7,310 nt of DNA from Pseudomonadota bacterium (GCA_030671915.1 DAOVHN010000121.1:1-7310); one strand, 5' to 3'. Counted from the first letter of the stretch, positions 1 through 6,789 are shown. Program-made: numbers and translations. The notes: generated from the sequence alone by a model not told the origin.

Positions 1-1
1 C

Positions 2-56
2 GCCGCCCGGTTTGGCGGCAAACGGCCGTAGCGGCACCCCTGGAGGCCGTGCGGCA
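2..56. repeat. Short inverted and direct repeats in the rplY leader region
   Basis: A perfect 6-bp inverted repeat, GCCGCC at 2-7 and GGCGGC at 14-19 with a 6-nt loop, is followed by two near-identical copies of a short motif: GGCCGTAGCGGCA at 24-36 and GGCCGTGCGGCA at 45-56. Each motif copy can fold into a small 4-bp GCCG/CGGC hairpin. The second copy is followed by TTTTAAAA, so it could be a weak terminator of an upstream gene or leader structure for rplY. All three forward frames meet stops here (29-31, 60-62, 67-69), so any upstream gene would end in this segment, but none can be identified from so little sequence. Confidence 0.35.
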
Positions 57-79
57 TTTTAAAACTTGAGGAGACTCTT

Positions 80-775
80 ATGAGTGACCAGAATGTGATC
101 AGCGCCGAGATGCGCGACCGGGCCGGAAAGGGGGCCGCCCGGGCCATACGTCGCGCCGGCCGGGTGCCGGCGGTGATTTACGGCGACAAGAAGGACCCCA
201 TCATTGTTTCGCTGGAGCCGCGCGAGCTTCGCAAACAGCTTAACACCGGCAGCTTTTTCGCCACCGTCTATTCGGTGGCCATTGCCGGCGGCGACAACGT
301 ACGGGTCCTGCCGCGCGATGTGCAGTTCCATCCCGTCAGGGACGAGACCCTGCATGTCGATTTTCTGCGCGTCAGCAAGTCGACCCGCACCAAGGTCATG
401 GTGCCGTGCAGCTTCATCAACGAAGACGACTCCCCGGGCCTGACGCGCGGTGGCATGTTGAACGTGGTCCGCCACGAGGTCGAGGTGATCTGCGGCGTCG
501 ACGATATTCCCGGCGAGTTCGCGCTCGATCTGGCCGGCCTGGACATCGGCGACAGCATCCATGCCAGCGTGCTGAAGCTGCCGGAAGGCGTGGAACTGAC
601 GATCTCCGACCGTGACTTTACGATCGCCACGATCGCGGCCCCTGTCCTGAAGACCGAGGAAGAGGAAGAGGCCGAAGCCGCGGCTGCCGAGGCTGCGGCC
701 GAGGGCGAAGAGGGCGAAGCCGGAGCCGGAGCCGAGGCCGAGGAAGGCGCCGAGGAAAAATCCTCGGAGGAATAA
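80..775 (+). CDS. rplY: 50S ribosomal protein L25/general stress protein Ctc
   Basis: This encodes ribosomal protein L25 of the long Ctc/TL5 type, which binds 5S rRNA in the central protuberance of the large subunit. The 231-residue protein has the N-terminal L25 domain at about 8-98, with a basic RxxGKGAAR segment ending in RVPAVIYG (residues 13-35) and the conserved PRDVQFHP stretch near 78-85. The C-terminal beta domain of the TL5 form covers about 100-190. Residues 193-231 are a low-complexity acidic tail, 18 Glu and 13 Ala of 39 residues, as often seen in alphaproteobacterial L25. The ATG start is supported by GAGGAG at 68-73, six bases upstream. pth follows after 12 bp, so the two genes are probably co-transcribed. 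No promoter is identifiable in the 79 bp before it. Identification is firm; the function of the tail is unknown. Confidence 0.97.
   Translation: MSDQNVISAEMRDRAGKGAARAIRRAGRVPAVIYGDKKDPIIVSLEPRELRKQLNTGSFFATVYSVAIAGGDNVRVLPRDVQFHPVRDETLHVDFLRVSKSTRTKVMVPCSFINEDDSPGLTRGGMLNVVRHEVEVICGVDDIPGEFALDLAGLDIGDSIHASVLKLPEGVELTISDRDFTIATIAAPVLKTEEEEEAEAAAAEAAAEGEEGEAGAGAEAEEGAEEKSSEE
656..772 (+). repeat. Low-complexity GAG/GCC codon tract coding the acidic L25 tail
   Basis: The last 39 codons of rplY are almost entirely Glu (GAG/GAA), Ala (GCC/GCG/GCT) and Gly codons, giving an imperfect purine-rich tract on the plus strand. Such tracts are prone to slippage, so tail length probably differs between relatives. 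No exact tandem unit is maintained; this is compositional rather than a defined repeat family. Confidence 0.6.
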
Positions 776-787
776 CCGGGAGGACCG

Positions 788-1411
788 ATGCTTCTTATCG
801 CCGGCCTGGGCAACCCTGGCCCGAAATACGAACGCAACCGGCACAATATCGGTTTCATGGCGGTGGACGAGATCGTCCGCCGCCATTCCTTTGGCGCCTG
901 GCGCACGCGCTTCCAGTCGATGGCGGCGGAGGGCAATATCGCCGGGCAAAAGGTCATGGTTATCAAGCCCATGACCTATATGAACGAGTCCGGCCGCGCC
1001 GTCGGCGAAGCCTTGCGCTTTTTCAAGCTGGAGCCGTCGGAACTCATCGTCATTCATGACGAACTCGACCTCGTCCCCGGCAAGATCAGGGTAAAACGCG
1101 GTGGCGGCCATGCCGGCCATAACGGCCTGCGCAGCATCGCCGCGCATATCGGCGACGATTTCCGGCGGGTGCGCACCGGCATAGGCCATCCCGGCGACAA
1201 GAACCGCGTCCACGGCTATGTGTTGAGCGATTTCGCCAAGGCGGAACAGCCGCTGGTCGAACGGGTCACCGACGCCATCGCAGCCTATATTCCGCTGCTG
1301 GTGGAGGGCGACGAGAGTGGTTTCATGAGCCGCGCCGCCCACGACATCTTCCCGCCCCCGCCCAAGCCGCCGCGCCCGGAAGGCGGCGAGGCTCCGGATT
1401 CACACCGCTAG
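788..1411 (+). CDS. pth: Peptidyl-tRNA hydrolase (aminoacyl-tRNA hydrolase)
   Basis: This is bacterial Pth, which cleaves the ester bond of peptidyl-tRNAs released from stalled ribosomes and recycles tRNA in the cytoplasm. The 207-residue protein carries the family's expected residues: N9 in GLGNPGPKY, catalytic H19 in RHNIGF, N66 in TYMNESG, D91 in HDELDL and N112 in GGGHAGHNG, followed by [11 protein letters not shown] at 131-141. These correspond to N10, H20, N68, D93 and N114 of the E. coli enzyme. The last 20 residues form a proline-rich extension ([12 protein letters not shown]) beyond the usual core. GGGAGG at 778-783, four bases before the ATG, is the ribosome site. The gene follows rplY by 12 bp, and its TAG stop overlaps the stop of the convergent gene by four bases. 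There is no intrinsic terminator after it. Confidence 0.97.
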   Translation: MLLIAGLGNPGPKYERNRHNIGFMAVDEIVRRHSFGAWRTRFQSMAAEGNIAGQKVMVIKPMTYMNESGRAVGEALRFFKLEPSELIVIHDELDLVPGKIRVKRGGGHAGHNGLRSIAAHIGDDFRRVRTGIGHPGDKNRVHGYVLSDFAKAEQPLVERVTDAIAAYIPLLVEGDESGFMSRAAHDIFPPPPKPPRPEGGEAPDSHR

Positions 1412-2127
1412 CCGTCCCTCGGGGCGATTTCCGCCGCGGCGGAGTCCTTGCGCGCAATCAGGTCCGCCAGACGCTCGCCCACGGCGCGGTATCCCGAGTC
1501 CTCGGGCTCATCCGGATAAGGCAGCTCGGCCAGCAATTTTCCCGCCGTATCGAATTCGCCCAGCCGGCGGTGGAAGTTCACTACAAGCAGCCTGGCCGTC
1601 CACCATTGTTCGTTGGTCCCGCCGGCGGAAGTGTGTTCCTTGCCACCCTCTTCCAGCCTCGTCATGGCGAGGGCGGCGTAGTGTTGGTATTTTTTCCGAT
1701 TCTCCTGGACTTCCCAAGTCGCCTGTACGGTCAGGATGGCGATCGTCCAGGCGTCTTCACCCAGCTTGCCGGCCTGATAGGCCGCAACGAAATAGTCGGT
1801 CTCGAATTCCCGCAGCGCCCGGTATTCTGGCGTTTGTACGAGGCGGCGGGAAATCGAAATCTCCGCGTCGCTTAAATCGTCGCGATATATGACGAAGCCG
1901 CTGTCCGGGCAGACCGGCATCGGAATGGGCGCCACCAGCGCGCCGATGGGCCGCAGGTCCAGTTGCATGCCGAACTGGGAGTATGAGGCGACCGCCTGAT
2001 AGGTGAAGGTCTTGCCGTCGAGCGGACAGGTGTAGGTTTCGTCGCTGAACGTCAGGGCCGACACCGGTTGCGGCAGCCATGCCAGCAAGGCGGCGAGCAG
2101 GCATAATCGGAAAATGATCGAATTCAT
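1408..2127 (-). CDS. Predicted exported protein, DUF2225-like
   Basis: The function is unknown. The 239-residue product begins with a clear signal peptide: a short n-region, the hydrophobic run [11 protein letters not shown], and a probable cut after A24 in PVSA. The mature N-terminus has CPLDGKTF with C34, then [15 protein letters not shown], then [10 protein letters not shown] with C73. This layout resembles the DUF2225 family, whose members normally have CPxC pairs; here the second Cys of each pair is Asp or Ser. The C-terminal half is helical with a TPR-like character ([16 protein letters not shown] near 188-203). The chosen ATG gives a compact signal peptide but has only a weak ribosome site. 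An ATG ten codons upstream at 2157 has GAGAG-like bases five nucleotides before it and is a real alternative (249 residues). The gene lies between pth and ychF on the opposite strand. The DUF2225 assignment is from memory of the motif layout. Confidence 0.75.
   Translation of the reverse strand: MNSIIFRLCLLAALLAWLPQPVSALTFSDETYTCPLDGKTFTYQAVASYSQFGMQLDLRPIGALVAPIPMPVCPDSGFVIYRDDLSDAEISISRRLVQTPEYRALREFETDYFVAAYQAGKLGEDAWTIAILTVQATWEVQENRKKYQHYAALAMTRLEEGGKEHTSAGGTNEQWWTARLLVVNFHRRLGEFDTAGKLLAELPYPDEPEDSGYRAVGERLADLIARKDSAAAEIAPRDG
1430..1443. repeat. 14-bp perfect palindrome near the convergent gene ends
   Basis: TCCGCCGCGGCGGA is identical to its reverse complement. It lies in the last codons of the DUF2225-like gene, about 20 bp past the pth stop. 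It lacks a loop and a T-run, so it is not a standard terminator; in a GC-rich genome it may be chance codon use (Ala-Ala-Ala). Confidence 0.35.
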
Positions 2128-2253
2128 CGAACAAACCCACTGATTAATACCAGCCATTATCGCTCTCTCATTATGGCGGAAATCGGGAGTTCGATTGACC
2201 GCAAGGAGGCAATGTTCTAAGCAGTGCCCCGTTTCGTTGATCGAGGTTTTCCC
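2128..2253. promoter_or_regulatory. Divergent intergenic region between the DUF2225-like gene and ychF
   Basis: The two flanking genes point away from each other, so their promoters should lie here. On the plus strand TTGACC (2195-2200) is a good -35, but 17 bp later there is only TAAGCA (2218-2223), a weak -10. On the minus strand CATAAT (complement of 2170-2175) matches five of six -10 bases, but no clear -35 stands 16-18 bp upstream. If used, that -10 would start RNA near 2163, leaving almost no leader for the ATG at 2157 and about 36 nt for the ATG at 2127. The existence of promoters here is well argued by gene layout; the exact boxes are uncertain. Confidence 0.4.
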
Positions 2254-3351
2254 ATGGGTTTCAAATGCGGAATCGTCGGCCTGCCCAATGTCGGCAAGTC
2301 GACGCTTTTCAATGCGCTGACACAGACCGCGGCCGCGGAGGCCGCGAATTATCCGTTTTGCACCATCGAGCCGAATACCGGCCGCGTATCGGTGCCCGAC
2401 GAGCGGCTGGAAAAGCTGGCGGTACTGGCCGGTTCCAAGCAAATCCTGCCGACCTTTCTGGAGTTCGTGGACATTGCCGGGCTGGTGCGCGGGGCATCCA
2501 AGGGCGAAGGGCTGGGCAACCAGTTCCTGGGCAATATCCGCGAGGTGGACGCCATCGTGCATGTGCTGCGCTGTTTCGAGGGCGAGGTCACCCATGTGGA
2601 GGGCGACGTGGAGCCGATCCGCGACGCCGACACGGTGGAAACCGAGTTGATGCTGGCCGATCTGGAAAGCCTGGAGCGGCGCCTCTCGCCCTTGGAAAAG
2701 CGCGCCAAGGGAGGCGAGAAAGAGGCCAGGATACAGGTCGCCGTCATTGAAAAGGCGCTGGTGCTGCTGCGCGAGGGCCGGCCCGCCCGCGAGGTCGTGC
2801 TTGAGGAGGCCGAGGAGAAACCCTTCAAGATGCTGCAACTGCTGACCGCCAAGCCGATGCTGTATATCTGCAACGTCGACGAGGACAGCGCGGCGGACGG
2901 CAACGAATTGTCGGCCAGGGTCGCGGCGCGCGCGGAAGAGACAGGTGCGGCCTGGGTGGTAATCTCGGCCGCCATCGAGGCCGAGGTCGCATCGCTGGAT
3001 TCGGACGAGGAAAAGCAGGAGTTTCTGGAGAGCCTGGGGCTGGAGGAAACTGGCCTTACCCGCGTCATCCGCGCCGGTTACGGGCTGCTGGACCTGATCA
3101 CCTTTTTCACGGTGGGGCCGAAGGAGGCGCGGGCCTGGACGGTGCGCCGCGGCGCGAAGGCGCCCGAAGCCGCCGGCGTTATCCATACCGATTTCGAAAA
3201 GGGTTTCATCCGCGCCGAAACGATTTCGTACGACGATTTCGTACATAACGGCGGGGAACAGGGCGCCAAGGATGCCGGCCGCATGCGGCTGGAAGGCAAG
3301 GATTATGTCGCCCGCGACGGCGACGTCTTCCATTTCCGGTTCAATGTGTGA
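2254..3351 (+). CDS. ychF: Ribosome-associated P-loop ATPase YchF (OLA1 family)
   Basis: YchF is a conserved Obg-related P-loop NTPase that prefers ATP and associates with ribosomes; in E. coli it is linked to stress responses. The 365-residue length matches the family. The G1 loop GLPNVGKST is at 9-17, the G3 motif DIAGL at 73-77, and the G4 position is NVDE at 207-210 in place of the GTPase-specific NKxD, the feature that explains ATP preference. A helical coiled-coil insert lies at about 130-190. A TGS domain fills about 281-364, including [15 protein letters not shown]. The ATG at 2254 has GAGG at 2243-2246 with a seven-base gap; a GTG ten codons upstream is in frame but adds non-family residues and was rejected. 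In alphaproteobacteria this gene commonly follows pth directly; here a reverse gene separates them. The hydrolase gene follows after 34 bp. Confidence 0.97.
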   Translation: MGFKCGIVGLPNVGKSTLFNALTQTAAAEAANYPFCTIEPNTGRVSVPDERLEKLAVLAGSKQILPTFLEFVDIAGLVRGASKGEGLGNQFLGNIREVDAIVHVLRCFEGEVTHVEGDVEPIRDADTVETELMLADLESLERRLSPLEKRAKGGEKEARIQVAVIEKALVLLREGRPAREVVLEEAEEKPFKMLQLLTAKPMLYICNVDEDSAADGNELSARVAARAEETGAAWVVISAAIEAEVASLDSDEEKQEFLESLGLEETGLTRVIRAGYGLLDLITFFTVGPKEARAWTVRRGAKAPEAAGVIHTDFEKGFIRAETISYDDFVHNGGEQGAKDAGRMRLEGKDYVARDGDVFHFRFNV

Positions 3352-3385
3352 TAGCGGTCGATCGGCGGCTGTGAGGGAGAGCTAA

Positions 3386-4054
3386 ATGAGCGCAATAATC
3401 CGGTTACAGGCTTCCGACGGGCATGAATTGGACGCCTACGTCGCGGAACCCGAGGGCGAACCGCGCGGCGGGATCGTTGTCGTCCAGGAAATTTTCGGCA
3501 TCAATTCGCACATCCGCGCCGTGGCCGACGGGTTCGCGGCGGATGGATACAAGGCGATCGCCCCTGCCCTGTTCGACCGGATCAAGCGTGGGGTGGAGTT
3601 GGGCTACGACCCCGACAACATTACAGCCGGACGGGAACTGAAGGGGCGGATGGATTGGGACGGACCGCTTCTCGATATCCAGGCGGCCACCGGGGCATTG
3701 TCCGGCCTGAAGACCGGCGTCGCCGGCTATTGCTGGGGTGGCTCGCTGGCCTGGCTGGCGGCGACGCGGCTGGACGGCATCGCCGCCGCGGTCTGCTATT
3801 ACGGCGGCCAGATCAATGATTTCAGGGACGAGTCGGCGAAATGCCCGGTTTTGATGCATTTCGGCGGCAAGGACGGCAGCATCCCGATGGATGCGGTCGA
3901 GGCAATCCGCACCGCGCAGCCCGATATCCCCATCCATGTCTATGAGGGCGCCGGGCACGGCTTCAACTGCGACCACCGGGCCAGCTACGACGCAGGCGCT
4001 TCCGCCACCGCCCGGCAACGGACGCTGGAATTCCTGGCCGAAAACATCCGGTAG
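3386..4054 (+). CDS. Dienelactone hydrolase family protein
   Basis: This is an alpha/beta hydrolase of the dienelactone hydrolase family, probably cytoplasmic as it has no signal peptide. Over 222 residues it shows the full Cys-Asp-His triad: C116 in the nucleophile elbow GYCWGGS, D163 in GGKDGSIP and H191 in GAGHGFNC. E36 in VVQEIFGIN sits where the regulatory glutamate of the classical enzyme lies. Family members act on dienelactone in chlorocatechol breakdown, but most genomic copies such as this have unknown ester or lactone substrates, and nothing nearby suggests aromatic degradation. The ATG has GAGGGAGAG upstream (3373-3381). The 34-bp gap after ychF suggests co-transcription with it. 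The gene ends 49 bp from the convergent VOC gene. The family call is firm; the substrate is unknown. Confidence 0.93.
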   Translation: MSAIIRLQASDGHELDAYVAEPEGEPRGGIVVVQEIFGINSHIRAVADGFAADGYKAIAPALFDRIKRGVELGYDPDNITAGRELKGRMDWDGPLLDIQAATGALSGLKTGVAGYCWGGSLAWLAATRLDGIAAAVCYYGGQINDFRDESAKCPVLMHFGGKDGSIPMDAVEAIRTAQPDIPIHVYEGAGHGFNCDHRASYDAGASATARQRTLEFLAENIR

Positions 4055-4103
4055 AGCATTTCACGATTGACCGGCGCCAAGCGAGGATTCGTCTAAACCA
4101 GAT
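4055..4103. other. Convergent gap without an intrinsic terminator
   Basis: This 49-bp gap separates the 3' ends of the hydrolase and VOC genes. It contains the palindrome GGCGCC, and an imperfect dyad can be drawn with GCATT at 4056-4060 and AATGC at 4106-4110. There is no GC-rich hairpin followed by a T-run on either strand, so termination is probably Rho-dependent. Confidence 0.4.
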
Positions 4104-5000
4104 CTAATGCCGGCCCGGTCCACCTTCCTGAACGAAGGAAATTGCCAGGCCGCGGGCGCTCTCGGGCAATACCGTGATGCCTTCGTCGGTCCGCATGCAG
4201 GCGGCCTCGGCCTCGGCCAGGCAGACCGCGGTTTCCACGAGATCGGTTACGCTGATCGTCATGCCCAGAATTCGCCCCGCTTGCGGCCGGGCGAATTCCA
4301 CATCGGAAAATGCAGCGGGCAGTTCATCCCAGGGCAGGAAATCCAGCCGCGCCGCCCCGGTTTCGACCGACAGCCAGGCGCCATCCCGACTGACCGCGCC
4401 AACTCCGAAAATCCGGACCCAGCCCTCGGCCAGCGCCGACGGATCGTCAGCCAGGATCGCGTATGACCGCACGCGGGTCGCCGTGTTGCGGTGTTGGTAC
4501 CACTGCGGGCGCCAGACCATCCTGGGCGTCAGATGCTGGCAGACGAAACTGGCGAGGCCAGGTGTGGCCGCCGGTTTCGGGTGGACCAGCCTGAATTCGG
4601 GCAGTACCGTCCCTTCCGGCGCTTCCAGTTTGCGGGCCAGTTCCTTGACGGGCTCGGTTATCAGCGATCGGGTTTCGAAAAATTGATGGGTCCGGGCCGC
4701 ATCCTTGCTGCGCAACGCCAGCTTCAGCAATCCTTCGCCCTTCTCGGCGAGGATCGCGTCGAGTCCCGCGCTGTAACCATCCGGCTCGACGATGCCCAGC
4801 AACTCGATATAATCCCGTTCGAACATGATGCAGTAATTGGCGGTGGACCAGCCGATATGCCTGCCGCGCGGGGTCATGGTGAAACCCATCGCCTGGTAAG
4901 CGGCGCGCGCCGCCTCGAGGTCGGCCACGCCGATGATGGAATGGTCCACCCCGGTGATGGCTGCTTCGATCATGGCCGCGCTGTGCACCAGTTCAACCAT
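4104..5000 (-). CDS. VOC-superfamily protein, glyoxalase-3-like
   Basis: A 298-residue protein of the vicinal oxygen chelate superfamily, of the large two-half type usually annotated as glyoxalase-like domain. The N-terminal module begins ITGVDHSIIGVADLEAAR (H20), continues with GFTMTPRGRHIGWSTANY (H48) and reaches DYIELLGIV (E66): the His and Glu pattern expected for metal ligands. The middle stretch HLTPRMVWRPQWYQHRNTA (residues 156-174) is typical of this subfamily, and a second beta-alpha module starts near ILGMTISVTDL (244-254). The substrate is not predictable. The chosen ATG overlaps the end of mtnP by eight bases and has GGAAGG seven bases upstream. An internal ATG nine codons later, at 4973, starts closer to the domain but lacks a ribosome site. 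Overlap with mtnP implies co-translation. Membership in the superfamily is solid; any link to methylthioadenosine metabolism is only inference. Confidence 0.87.
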   Translation of the reverse strand: MVELVHSAAMIEAAITGVDHSIIGVADLEAARAAYQAMGFTMTPRGRHIGWSTANYCIMFERDYIELLGIVEPDGYSAGLDAILAEKGEGLLKLALRSKDAARTHQFFETRSLITEPVKELARKLEAPEGTVLPEFRLVHPKPAATPGLASFVCQHLTPRMVWRPQWYQHRNTATRVRSYAILADDPSALAEGWVRIFGVGAVSRDGAWLSVETGAARLDFLPWDELPAAFSDVEFARPQAGRILGMTISVTDLVETAVCLAEAEAACMRTDEGITVLPESARGLAISFVQEGGPGRH

Positions 5001-5880
5001 CCAGCACCCTTCCGGCTATTGCATCCAGTTTCGCCAAAACCGCCGGGTCACGCGCCTCGACCGAGGTGATCAGCGCAGTGTCCAGCGCCCGGTGGCATCC
5101 GGCGCCACAGCTTTCCGAACGGTCGGCCAACAGAGGGGCGGCATGGCGCACCAGCGCGCGGCCCTTCTCGGCGTTTTCCAGCAGAACCTTGATGATCGCA
5201 TCGACGGTAACGTCGTCATGATGCGGGTGCCAGCAATCGTAATCGGTGACCATTGCGACGCTCGCGTAACAGATTTCGGCTTCGCGGGCGAGCTTGGCCT
5301 CCGGCATGTTGGTCATGCCGATGACGTCGCAACCCCAACTGCGATACAGTTCGGATTCCGCGCGCGAAGAGAATTGCGGGCCTTCCATGACCAGGTAGGT
5401 TCCGCCCCGCACGGACTCGATACCGGCCGCCGCGGCCGCCGCCTCGAGATGCCCGGCAAGGCGGCTGCATATGGGATCGGCCATCGATACATGGCCAACC
5501 ATGCCGGCCTCGAAGAAGGATTTGACCCGTGCGAAACTGCGGTCGATGAACTGATCGACGATCACGAAGGTCCCTGGCGCCAGTTCTTCGCGCAACGAAC
5601 CGACGGCGGAAAGCGACAGGATCTCGGTCACGCCGCTGCGTTTCAGCGCATCGATGTTGGCGCGGAAGTTTATTTCGGAAGGCGGAAGGCGGTGGCCGCG
5701 CCCATGGCGCGGCAGGAACACCATCTTCTGCCCCTGGAACTCGGCGAACATCAGTTCGTCGGACGGCGCACCGAACGGGCTATCGACCCGGCGCCATTCG
5801 ACGTTCTCCAGGCCGTCCATATCGTATATGCCACTGCCGCCGATTACCCCGATGACCGGCGGCGTGCCGGGTTCGTTCAT
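4993..5880 (-). CDS. mtnP: S-methyl-5'-thioadenosine phosphorylase
   Basis: MtnP splits 5'-methylthioadenosine with phosphate into adenine and 5-methylthioribose-1-phosphate, clearing a by-product of polyamine and homoserine-lactone synthesis. The 295-residue protein has the phosphate-binding GVIGGSGIYDM at 11-21, PRHGRGHRLPPSEINFRAN at 57-75, MEGPQFSSRAES at 165-176, GMTNMPEAKLARE at 188-200 and TDYDCW at 212-217. The Asp residues of the last motif mark 6-aminopurine-specific MTA phosphorylases; purine nucleoside phosphorylases specific for guanosine and inosine have Asn there. I chose the ATG at 5880 because GGGGAG lies six bases upstream and the family motif begins nine residues in. A longer frame extending to 5934 starts inside the predicted promoter and adds 18 non-family residues. 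The gene lies downstream of the cytochrome c1 terminator, is probably transcribed from its own promoter, and is coupled to the VOC gene. Confidence 0.95.
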   Translation of the reverse strand: MNEPGTPPVIGVIGGSGIYDMDGLENVEWRRVDSPFGAPSDELMFAEFQGQKMVFLPRHGRGHRLPPSEINFRANIDALKRSGVTEILSLSAVGSLREELAPGTFVIVDQFIDRSFARVKSFFEAGMVGHVSMADPICSRLAGHLEAAAAAAGIESVRGGTYLVMEGPQFSSRAESELYRSWGCDVIGMTNMPEAKLAREAEICYASVAMVTDYDCWHPHHDDVTVDAIIKVLLENAEKGRALVRHAAPLLADRSESCGAGCHRALDTALITSVEARDPAVLAKLDAIAGRVLDG

Positions 5881-5921
5881 CCCTGTCTCCCCAGCCCTGC
5901 TCAGGACAACCAAACGAAAGG

Positions 5922-5950
5922 AGTATCGTTCCATATGGAATTTAAATCAA
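5922..5950 (-). promoter_or_regulatory. Putative sigma70-type promoter of mtnP
   Basis: Read on the minus strand, TTGATT (complement of 5945-5950) and GATACT (complement of 5922-5927) are separated by exactly 17 bp. Four of six -35 positions and four of six -10 positions agree with the consensus or nearly so. It lies just downstream of the cytochrome c1 terminator and would give a leader of roughly 35 nt before the mtnP ATG at 5880. The region is visibly AT-rich compared with its surroundings. Confidence 0.5.
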
Positions 5951-5967
5951 CCGGTAATAAAACACAA

Positions 5968-6007
5968 GGAAAGGCCGCGGAATTACTCCCGCGGCCTTTC
6001 CCTTTTT
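5968..6007. terminator. Rho-independent terminator after cytochrome c1, possibly bidirectional
   Basis: A perfect 13-bp stem is formed by GGAAAGGCCGCGG (5968-5980) and CCGCGGCCTTTCC (5989-6001) around the 8-nt loop AATTACTC. On the minus strand it stands 23 bp after the petC stop and is followed by TTGTGTTTTATT, so it should end the bc1 operon transcript. On the plus strand it is followed by TTTTT (6003-6007), so it could also stop antisense transcription heading into petC. Confidence 0.9.
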
Positions 6008-6024
6008 AGCTTACCGGGAAACGT

Positions 6025-6789
6025 TTAATGATGCACGTCGCGCCAGACTGCTTTCTTGACTGCAACGACCATCACGAATAGCACACCCAGGAACAGCAAC
6101 ACCTTGATTCCCATGGATTTGCGTTCCTCCAGTTCCGGCTCGGCGACCCAGGCCAGGAAGGCGGTGACGTCCTTCGCTTCCTGCTCCAGCGTCGCCTCGG
6201 TGCCGTCGGCATATTCGATGTCATCGCCATAGAGAGGCTGCGGCATGGCGATCTGATGGCCGGTGAAATACTTGTGGTAGCTCATGCCTTCCGTCAGTTC
6301 GACGCCCTCCGGCGCCTCGTCCTCGTAGCCGATCATCATGCCGTACAAATAATCCGCGCCATTCTTGCGGGCCTTGATCATCACCGACAGGTCCGGCGGA
6401 TAGGCGCCGTTGTTGCTGGCGCGCGCCGCGTTGTCGTTGGGGAACGGTGGCACGAAACGGTCCGACGGAAGGGCGGCGCGCGTGAACATCTCGCCTTCGT
6501 CGTCGGGGCCGTCCTCGACCTCGTAATTGGCGGCGTAGGCCTTGACCTCGTCCTCGTTGTAGCCCAACGCCGCGAGATTGCGGTAGGCCATCAGATTAAG
6601 GCTGTGGCAGGTCGCGCAGACTTCGGTATAGACCTGCAGGCCGCGTTGAAGCTGCGCCTTGTCGAAGGTGCCGAAGGGCCCTTCCCACGACCATTCGACG
6701 TCGGGAAGTTCGATCTTTTCGCCCGCCGCATGCGCGGTGGAAATCCCGGCGAGGAACGCCGCGGCAACGACGAGAATTTTCATCCGCAT
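6025..6789 (-). CDS. petC: Cytochrome c1, ubiquinol-cytochrome c reductase
   Basis: Cytochrome c1 is the c-type heme subunit of the bc1 complex; it takes electrons from the Rieske protein and passes them to soluble cytochrome c in the periplasm. The 254-residue precursor has a signal peptide (about 1-22, cut near AHA-AG), the heme attachment motif CATCH at 58-62, the conserved YPPDLS at 130-135 and M182 in GHQIAMPQPL as the likely axial heme ligand. One C-terminal membrane anchor lies at about 227-244 (IKVLLFLGVLFVMVVAV), followed by a basic cytoplasmic end. The ATG at 6789 overlaps the cytochrome b stop by one base (TGATG) and has AAGGAGG seven bases upstream, so it is preferred over the ATG two codons later. 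It is a separate gene, not the b-c1 fusion (fbcH) of Bradyrhizobium. A terminator follows the stop. Confidence 0.97.
   Translation of the reverse strand: MRMKILVVAAAFLAGISTAHAAGEKIELPDVEWSWEGPFGTFDKAQLQRGLQVYTEVCATCHSLNLMAYRNLAALGYNEDEVKAYAANYEVEDGPDDEGEMFTRAALPSDRFVPPFPNDNAARASNNGAYPPDLSVMIKARKNGADYLYGMMIGYEDEAPEGVELTEGMSYHKYFTGHQIAMPQPLYGDDIEYADGTEATLEQEAKDVTAFLAWVAEPELEERKSMGIKVLLFLGVLFVMVVAVKKAVWRDVHH

Noticed and set aside
59..1342. 427-codon open frame on the minus strand across rplY and pth
   Set aside because: It is antisense to two firmly identified genes, has no family-like sequence, and is the usual result of GC-rich codon use with few stops on the complement.
2128..3333. Upstream extension of the DUF2225-like frame through the whole of ychF on the opposite strand
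   Set aside because: The extension is antisense to ychF and would place the clear signal peptide in the middle of the protein; the true start is at 2127 or 2157.
3404..4018. 204-codon minus-strand frame opposite the dienelactone hydrolase gene
   Set aside because: It is a shadow of a gene with a complete catalytic triad and shows no recognisable motifs.
4056..4110. Possible dispersed palindromic repeat or terminator between the convergent genes
   Set aside because: Only short arms (GCATT/AATGC) pair, with no T-run, and a single copy in the window cannot show a repeat family.
5881..5934. 18-codon N-terminal extension of mtnP
   Set aside because: It would start inside the predicted -10 to -35 region, lacks family similarity, and the internal ATG at 5880 has a good ribosome site.
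4933..6009. 358-codon plus-strand open frame opposite mtnP
   Set aside because: It is antisense to mtnP, runs through the promoter and the terminator hairpin, and has no recognisable domain.
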